Assembly (NCBI GenBank): GCA_964006375.1
Contig: OZ023269.1
Span: forward strand, 131,968,309-132,032,308
Source: Tillus elongatus
Taxonomy: Eukaryota; Arthropoda; Insecta; Coleoptera; Cleridae
Length of the DNA: 64,000 nt
Reading direction: 5' to 3'
The translations under genes were made by a program, and so were the position numbers. The notes under the pieces are model-generated. The model was not told where the DNA came from. It searched no databases and saw only the letters and a list, made by a program, of their open reading frames with translations. Each line of letters opens with the position of its first letter. Positions within the stretch are counted from its first letter, which is position 1. This document shows, piece by piece, positions 57,356 to 64,000 of this stretch.

Positions 57356-57945
57356 ATAGGTTAATAGCAAATTGAGCTATTCAAATTTGAAGCACCTAAT
57401 AAAAAGTCGCTACCATAACGCACTTGCTGTGTCCTGAATTTCCTTTCTTACAAACATTTCTTACAATTTTTTTAAAGAAAATTCACTTAAAGAAAGAAAC
57501 GTCTGGGCGTAGCAAATGTGTTATGGTAATGAATTTCCTTAGCTTTGATTTTTTACGAAACTCATATATGCGCCAAGAAAAAATATTTTTTTTGTAATAT
57601 TTAATAGATTTTGTTTACCACAAACAATATTTGGTCTTGTGTATTGCTGTGACCTCCAGTGGAAATCAACTTTTTTTTTGATAAAATGCTTATAACGTTT
57701 TTTTTGGTTTTACTTAGAGATATACATTTTTGCACATTATATTCTTTATAACGTAAACGTGCGTACCCAGTTTGGTTGTCATAGCTTTGTTATTTTCGGA
57801 GATACATTTTTTTGGAGATACAACAATGTATTAAAAGAAAACTTAACATCTTCCCGGAAAAACTTGCCTAATTTTCTTCGCTAACAAACTTGTCCAAGCG
57901 ACTTACAAAAGGAAGTTACCCACCAACTTTTATAAAAATTCTTTT
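57356..57945. repeat. Two inverted fragments of the TIR/hairpin repeat family
   Basis: 57356-57437 ends in CCATAACGCACTTGCTGTG. 57505-57945 starts GTCTGGGCGTAGCAAATGTG, then runs through the long form and block (GTTATTTTCGGAGATACATT, AAGTTATTAG), in the opposite orientation. Confidence 0.7.
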
Positions 57946-57951
57946 TAAGTT

Positions 57952-58334
57952 ATTAGTGAATTTTCGTAGAAGATTCACTAATGGGGAGATCCCAACTTTT
58001 GAATTTTGAAAAAAATTTAGCACACCGATAACTCAAAAAATAGTGGGCCGATTTTGATAAAATTTGGCATGTGCTTTCCTTTTGTAAATGGCTTGGATAG
58101 GTTCGTTAGTCAGGAAATTTTAATGAGGTTTTTGTTTTCATTTGAAAAAAAATTTTATCTCAAAAAATAAAAAATATGATAACCAAATTTGGTAGTAGGT
58201 TTATTATATAAAAAGTAAACTACACACCAAAATTTAGATTTCTGTGTCACAAGAAAAAAAGTTATAATAAAACATTTTGTACCAGATCATTTCTATGAAA
58301 ATTCACTACCATAACGCACTTGCTGCGTCCAGGC
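57952..58334 (+). repeat. Hairpin/TA repeat, copy H20, short complete form without TA array
   Basis: Hairpin TTAGTGAATTTTCGTAGAAG, then AATGGGGAGATCCCAACTTT, an abrupt join AAAAAATTTAGCACACCGAT where other copies have the TA array, GCCGATTTTGATAAAATTTG, TATGATAACCAAATTTGGTA, and the end CCATAACGCACTTGCTGCG. At 383 bp it shows the minimal unit. Confidence 0.88.
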
Positions 58335-58992
58335 TTTTTTTTAAAGTTATCAGTCCTAAAATTAAACACGGCATTACTTTATACCTATCTAATTGTATAG
58401 GAAATGGGTATGTATATTTTCATTATTGAACAATTAACTTTAGAAATTATGGTTCCACTAACGGTACTTTTAATACAATTCCATGAAAATATATACTTAT
58501 TCTAAAAGTCAGACAATACAGATGTAATATTGAACCTGAAGCTATGAAGACGTGCTTGGAACCATAATATGTACATTGTTTGCGGACATGACTTTTATCT
58601 TAAACAGCATTAGAAATTCCAATTTGCAGTCGTCGCTGACAAATACTTAAGTGGCTTTGCTGGGAAAAATCAAGCAGGATTTTTTAAGTAAAAAATTTCA
58701 TTGAATTTAGCAACTATTCCTATCAGTTTGTTTTGTTGTGTTGAAAAATGAACATTTAATCAAATTAAAGTATGATAAACCAAATATAAGGAAACGATTT
58801 ATAGATAGATAGATAATTTATTGAGCCACGAGACACTGCAATCTGTATAGGCCAAGCAGAACCAGTTCAAAATATATAGCAATTACAGGTTTCCCTATTT
58901 TTAAAGTTTATTATTGGGATTTTGTAAACGATAAGCGATAGAGAGTTGTTTAAATTAGAAAAAAGTTGCCCAATTCAACGACCATTTGGAAT
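58335..58992. other. AT-rich intron sequence
   Basis: A short TAGA run at 58802-58814. Nothing else. Confidence 0.5.
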
Positions 58993-60272
58993 ATGAGATG
59001 GCAGCCTTTGGGTGAGGGTAGGCTCACCGATGAGACGTATGGCTATCTTCTGAATGGACTCCAGGATAGCGAGTGTAGAAGCGGCAGCAGCACCCCAGAT
59101 GTATGCACAATCAACCAAAGGTTGCAGTGCTATCGGGGCGGCAAGGCCGCGGACGCGCCCTGAGGAAAAAAAAGCACCCCAGAGGTGGGAGCAGTATTCG
59201 AGGTTTGGCCTTATTTGTGAAGTATATAAGGTATAGAGATTAGCTGGTGAAAAGTATTTGCGAGCCTGGAAGAGGAAACCTAATTTATTAGCAGCCGCTT
59301 CTGCAATTGTTGGTGCCAATTGAGATTTCGATCCACAGAAATGCCAACAAGTGAAAAGGACTTATTACTTTGAATAACTTGGTTGTTCATTGTGATGGGT
59401 CTAGGGCTGGTGTATCTCTTATAAGAAAGAAAGCGAGACTGAGTTTTGGTGGGGTTGAATTGTACAATATTTCTACTTCCCCAGTCTAATTTTGGAGATC
59501 CACGGAGACAGAACCCTCCAAAAGTCTGCGATCCTCATCTAATTGGGCTAAGAATATTGTATATTTGAGTGGAGGGTGCTGTCGTCCGCGTAACTGTGAA
59601 CTGGGTTGGATGTGCTAGGGAGGAGGTCATTGATGTGGAGAAGAAACAAAGTAGGGGCTAAAGCTGAACCTTGAGGAACTCCTGCATTAATTGGATATAG
59701 TTTAGGGGAATGGCCATCCACGACAACAAAAATGCTCCGGTTGGAGAGGAAATTTGCGGTCCAGGTACAGAATTTTGGTGGTAGGCCATAGGCCGGAAGT
59801 TTACTAAGCAGCGCTGCGTGCCAGACCTGGTTAAATGCTTTGGATATGTCTAGAGCGACAATCTGGGATCCACTATATAGTTCCATAGACTTGTTCCAAG
59901 AATGGGTGACAAAGGAAAGGAGGTCGGCAGTTGATCTGAGCTGACGGAATCCATATTGCCTGCCTGTCGTGAATTAGACTGCGTTTTTCAAGAGATTTTA
60001 GTAATTCGGTGTTTATATACTTTTCCATCACCTTAAAGACGACTGAAAGGAGAGAAATAGGCCTGTAGTTGCTAGGAAGCGCTTTGGATCCTTTCTTGGG
60101 GACAGGTTGTACTCGAACAGTTTTCCAGTTACTACGGAATATGCCTCTATTGTAAGATGTCTGAAACAGACGAGTCAGGACAGGAACAAGTTCTGGGTGC
60201 GCATTTTTTGAGAACAATTGCTGGGATCTCGTCAAGGCTAAAGGCTTTCCTGGTATTAAGAGAAGAGCAATG
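58993..60272 (-). pseudogene. LINE family A fragment A6 carrying a nested LINE B tail
   Basis: Minus-strand copy of 42406-43600 of A1: AHPELVPVLTRLFQTSYN, SNYRPISLLSVVFKVMEKYI, ALDISKAFNQVWHAALL, NAGVPQGSALAPTLF, YADDSTLHSNIQYS, then in the last part SQIRPNLEYCSHLWGA. It lacks the final 350 bp of the element and the endonuclease. A 70-bp LINE B tail interrupts it at 59103-59172. Stops and frameshifts occur near 59530 and 59970. It lies 157 bp from the DHCR24 exon 60430-60818, in the same transcriptional sense. Confidence 0.92.
59089..59186 (+). mobile_element. 70-bp LINE B 3' tail nested in LINE A6, with target duplication
   Basis: The insert 59103-59172 is ATGCACAATCAACCAAAGG...GACGCGCCCTGAGG plus an 8-base A-run, which is the 3' UTR of family B. 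The target AGCACCCCAGATGT (59089-59102) is repeated as AGCACCCCAGAGGT (59173-59186), 13 of 14 matching. It is an extremely 5'-truncated retrotransposition. Confidence 0.92.
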
Positions 60273-60429
60273 GATAATATTACCTACCAGAATCGCCAGA
60301 GTGAACGTATTCTCACTCCCACTACAGAAGTCGAAACTTTGATTGTAGTTTCGCCAGTAAAGTTAGATTCATCAACAAATTAATTAAATTTTTATTAAAT
60401 TTTAGAGAATCGTGTTTAAAATTATTTAC

Positions 60430-60818
60430 CCGTTAACACTTGCAACATATTGTTCTATTCTTCTTGTGGTATTCTTTGGGTCAAAATCCCTCACCTTTGG
60501 TACACCATATGTACCAATATCTACGTACATCTCAGCCTGACTATTTTTCTTATTTGATGGTGGATGAACCATGCCTGGATTATAAGGCAATTTGAATGGA
60601 CAAATCCACATCGGATATACTTTCACAGCATCTTCAAATATGTCTATACTGTTTTTGAGTTTCTCAAGAGGTACAAGCATATCTTGAATTATGTGGTTAT
60701 TTTCATACAGTTTTTTAATAGGCCCAATGGTTGTCAGTTTTAAAAACGATACTTTGGGAGGCATCAACCAGCCCACGAAAATTCTAAACAGAAGGTTGTT
60801 ACCAAACGGTACTATATC
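60430..60818 (-). CDS. DHCR24: DHCR24-like sterol reductase, penultimate coding exon
   Basis: Minus-strand exon, 389 nt. The acceptor is ...TCATTTCAG with the exon from 60818 (phase 0), and the donor AACGG|GTAAAT is at 60430/60429 (phase 2). It encodes DIVPFGNNLLFRIFVGWLMP, PKVSFLKLT, IIQDMLVPLEKL, VKVYPMWICPFKLPYNPG and AEMYVDIGTYGVPKV, ending YVASVNG. These align along the C-terminal catalytic region of DHCR24 (IIPFGNN, VVQDMLVP, VYPIWLCPF, ELYIDIGAYG). A Lys/Ser insert (SNKKNSQ) lies before AEMYVDIG. With the exon at 44578 it gives the last 180 residues of a protein usually about 510 long. The N-terminal FAD-binding part must be upstream. The DNA from 60819 to 64000 shows no further exon I can recognise. 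Confidence 0.93.
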
Positions 60819-61122
60819 CTGAAATGACAAAAACAGCAATCAAAGGTTAATAACCTTGACAAAATGTACAAGAAACTTAAAAAAAAAGTTAACCTCAATG
60901 GAATTAAAAAATATTTTACACTCAACAAGTAAAATATATGCGGGGTATTGACTTTAAAAGTAACCTTCTTAATATATTAACCCATTAAGGGCCGAGGCAG
61001 TAGAAAATATCATAGCATCAATTACCTGTAGCTTTGAACGAAGGTTCAGATTTCATCCAGAGCAATTGAGTTTATATATCTGTATAAAACTTTTAAAACT
61101 TTTTTGCAACCTTCGAATGTTA
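60819..61122. other. DHCR24 intron, nothing recognised
   Basis: No supported feature. Confidence 0.5.
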
Positions 61123-62043
61123 GTAATTGCTAATGATGGGAAAAACGGTTAATTTCTGTTAACAGTTGAAGCCGTTAACGTTATTTAATAATAACCGTTG
61201 AAAATAACGACTTCAGTAATTTTAAACTGGATAGTCGATCGATAGTATCCTACATTTCCAAAGCTGTGAGCGAGATCGAGCACACTAGTATAAATGCATT
61301 GTATTTTTACCGCGTTATTTCACGTAGTGTATAAATCTCAAATTTTGTCGATATGAAAAGGAAACAAAGGGTTAAGAAATTATAATAAGCGTGTCGTAAA
61401 TCTTTTGCCACTCTGAAGTGAAACTTTTAGAAATCAGAAAGAAGTCTTATATTAGTATTTACTTAGATGTTATGGGAATTATAAACTTGTCATTTCTCAC
61501 AAATTTATTTTATGAGGGGTCTTTACGTAAATGTCAATGCCACAGCAAGAATCAATAAATATCATTATTTATCACGTCTTGGGACGTTAGACGTTAGAAC
61601 TTTTATTGCTACACAGGGAGTGATTCTAAGAACTCCATAACATAACGCAGCTCATAAAATTTCGGTAAAGAAATTTGCCTTTATTCTGTACATATGGTTT
61701 GTTATTACATTATGCTTTTATTCTTTCTTAGAAAGATCTCTATCTCTAGTTACATTTTCGGTTCACTGGTCATCTTTATCAGTCCACTTTTAAAAACTGT
61801 GCAAACAACAGCCAACAGTATAAAAAATTGAGTTTGAGTTTAAAAAAAATTGGAAGATATGTAGTATTAATTGTTTATTTACTTATTTTAATATTCGTTG
61901 TTTTAAAATTAGTTTCAAAAATTTCAAAGGGCTGTAACTTGGAGGAGAAGGGGTTTCAAGAAAAACTTAATAAAAAGACATCCCTTATTTTTCTCCAAAG
62001 AACCACCCTGTAAAATTTTTCGCATCAATTTGGAAACACCCTG

Positions 62044-62112
<69 letters not shown>

Positions 62113-62804
62113 TTTAATTTTTTATAATTAAATGTATATAGATATTAAAAAATGTTGTATCATTATATTTTTTTATCAATTTGATAACTATTATCAAACA
62201 AACGAAAATGACGTGTTAACTGTTTTCTTAGGTAATGTATATAAATTTAAATAAATAAGTACTTTAATTTCACGTGAAATAACCCTATTTTGCGTTGTCT
62301 ATAGTGAAAGTAATAACACGTTTTTACAGAAATTCATCTTTTCACCCAACATTTTTTATTATTAAATATTTGGCTTTACATACTAGTGGGAAACTCAACT
62401 GTTTCAAAAGTAACAGCTTCTAAGTTTAACAGAATAACTCTGTGTAGTAGTGTCCGTATGCCGTATCCCCATCAACAACCGGTTAAAGTTAAAATTAAAC
62501 CGTTTTATTGTACCGAAGATCATACGTCCTTAAAGCTGTGAGCGAGAGCGAGCATTCCCAATCTCAAGGCTATTCATCCCGTTAAATGGTTAAATAACAG
62601 TTGCCGATGAAAACCGATGTTTATTCATCGAACCTAGTTGCAGTAGAACTGAAACAGACACGACTCCGAATTCTAGGTTAGTGTAAAAAGCGTTACTTTT
62701 TAAGCCGTTATTTTTATAAATCCATAACTGGTGGTTACCGTTACGGCTCAGTAACCGTTTAAAAATAGCTGACAGTTAAATAACGACCCATCACTAGTAA
62801 TTGC
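61123..62804. mobile_element. Non-autonomous hAT element, 1666 bp, 8-bp target duplication
   Basis: The element 61131-62796 starts TAATGATGGG and ends CCCATCACTA (complement TAGTGATGGG), the hAT-type terminus. It is flanked by GTAATTGC at 61123-61130 and 62797-62804, a perfect 8-bp duplication as hAT elements make. Sub-terminal GTTAAC/CGGTTA-type repeats occur at both ends, and AAAGCTGTGAGCGAG occurs at both about 61259 and 62534. No transposase is present. It contains a TA array (62047-62110) next to ACACCCTGTATG. Confidence 0.9.
62047..62110. repeat. (TA)n microsatellite inside the hAT element
   Basis: 64 bp of TA following CACCCTGTATG, the terminus-like motif seen at other TA arrays and element ends here. 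Confidence 0.95.
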
Positions 62805-62934
62805 ACTTACAATACAGGCATAATCCTTGTAATTAACAGTTATGATAACAATAATAATAATAAATCTAATACACACAGTACACTAAGAAAACGGTTAACA
62901 TTTATCAATTATTAAAGGGAATAAATGAAAGTCT

Positions 62935-64000
62935 TTACTACCAGACAATCTTTTTATTCCTTGAGTAGGCCATTCCTAACTCCCTCCCCAGTACAGTGCC
63001 TGGGATAGTGCCTCGAAGCAACTAGGAACTGCTTTGATAATCATGATGCAGATGAATTTCGGACACAGATCTTTTCTCATGCGAGTCGTCAGCAAGCAGA
63101 TTCTGAGAGACAAGGCGACTGAAGACCTCGACAACTTCCCAGCATCGCCAAGATGCTTTTATTTCTAAACGTCAATATTGACTTCGTTGATTTCAGCTAT
63201 TCCCTTTAATAATCTCGGCGATGCAGGTCAACGTCACCAAATCTTATGGGAAATTGTCGAGGTCTTCAGTCGCATTGTCTCTCAGAATCTGGTTCGACTT
63301 GCAGCAGAAAAGATCTGTGTCGGAAATTTATCTGCAGCATGATTAACAAATCAGCTCCTAGTTGGTTCGAGGCACTGTCGCATAAATTTAAGAAGTTAGT
63401 ACTGAGGAGGGAGTTAAGAATGGCCTACTCAAGAAAGGAAAAAGATTGTCTGGTAGTAAACCTTTCATCTATAGCAGTTCCTAGTTGCTTCGAGGCACTG
63501 TCCCAGAAATTTTAGAAGTCAGTACTGAGGACGGAGTTAAGAATGGCCTACTCAAGGAAGAAAGTATTGACGTTCAGAAATAATATCATCTGGGCGAGGC
63601 TGGCCAACGTCACCAAATCTTATGGGAAGTTGTCGAGGTCTTCAGTCGCATTGTCTCTAAGAATCTGGTTCCCGACGACTTGCATCAGAAAAGATCTGTG
63701 TCCGAAATTCATCTGCAACCTGAAATAAAGCAGTTCCTAGTTGCTTCGAGGCACTATCCCAGAAATTGAAGAAGTCAGTACTGAGGAGCGAGTTAAGAAT
63801 GGCCTACTCAAGGAAGAACGTATTGACGTTCAGAAATAATATCATCTCGGCGAGGCTGGCCAACGTCACAAAATCATATGGTAAGTTGTCGAGGTCTTCA
63901 GTCGCATTGTCTCTCAGAATATGGTTCTTGACGACTTGCATCAGAAAAGATCTGTGTCCGAAATTCATCTGCAACATGAAATAAAGCAGTTCCTAGTTGC
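62935..64000. repeat. Inverted plus tandem repeat array, cut by window edge
   Basis: GGTCTTCAGTCGCATTGTCT occurs at 63261, 63637 and 63893 (spacings 376 and 256). The first unit is longer because it holds an extra copy of TCGAGGCACTGTC...GAATGGCCTACTC. An inverted copy lies at 62935-63140 (GAGTAGGCCATTCCTAACTC, then AGACAAGGCGACTGAAGACC). ORFs repeated in each unit share one peptide because of the repetition and are not evidence of a gene. The final bases AGCAGTTCCTAGTTGC begin another unit. Confidence 0.85.

Noticed and set aside
63246..63984. Repeated 60-90-codon ORFs with MAYSRK starts
   Set aside because: The similarity between them follows from the DNA repeat; frames end differently in each unit and no domain is recognised.
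60840..64000. Search for further upstream DHCR24 exons
   Set aside because: No frame on the minus strand resembled the expected upstream region; a hAT element and a repeat array fill most of it.

Overview
This is a stretch of AT-rich animal nuclear DNA, most likely from an arthropod and probably an insect. The evidence is spliceosomal introns, Jockey/CR1-, I/R1- and RTE-type non-LTR retrotransposons, mariner, DUF4817-type, pogo/Tigger and hAT DNA transposons, and long (TA)n arrays. I cannot fix the order. It has no operons, tRNA clusters or CRISPR. Only three host gene loci are visible, and most of the window is transposon-derived. One 200-base run of N (21039-21238) marks an assembly gap.

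Host genes. Two paralogous copies of the spliceosomal core gene SmD1 lie head to tail on the plus strand (20549-21024 and 24186-24657). Each has a 14-nt first coding exon and one short intron, and each has about 450 bp of homologous upstream sequence, so a genomic segment was duplicated rather than an mRNA retrocopied. Both encode unusually diverged Sm proteins. On the minus strand lie the last two coding exons of a DHCR24-like sterol reductase (60430-60818 and 44578-44731). They are joined by a 15.7-kb intron packed with transposons. Its upstream exons should lie beyond the right edge.

Layout. 1-1035: minus-strand LINE fragment. 2540-4158: decayed LINE with RNase H (family B). 5063-9900: a nest in which a LINE RT is split by a 3.9-kb Tigger element, which itself holds a MITE and a piece of LINE family A. 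10382-11645: mariner. 12409-12990: cluster of a roughly 300-bp dispersed repeat. 13145-16748: hairpin repeat split by a nearly full-length ORF2 of family B. 17343-19714: MITE end, LINE A piece and DUF4817-type transposase abutting each other. 20100-24780: SmD1 pair. 25-40 kb: hairpin/TA repeats, RTE remnants, foldback elements and tandem repeats. 40827-43986: apparently intact LINE A with a 988-codon ORF. 44.5-60.8 kb: DHCR24 3' part with intronic LINE B, LINE A, LINE D, foldback and MITE insertions. 61131-62796: non-autonomous hAT with a perfect 8-bp target duplication. 62930-64000: inverted and tandem repeat array running off the edge.

The dominant repeat is a modular family. Its usual order is a terminal hairpin (AGTGAATTTTC palindrome), a conserved GAGGAGATC block, a (TA)n array, a conserved CCGATTTTGATAAAATTTGG block, and an end reading CATAACGCACTTGCTGCGTCC. 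More than half of the long TA arrays sit at the same internal position of this family, which suggests they were spread by it. This family and the diverged SmD1 pair are the two items most worth following up.
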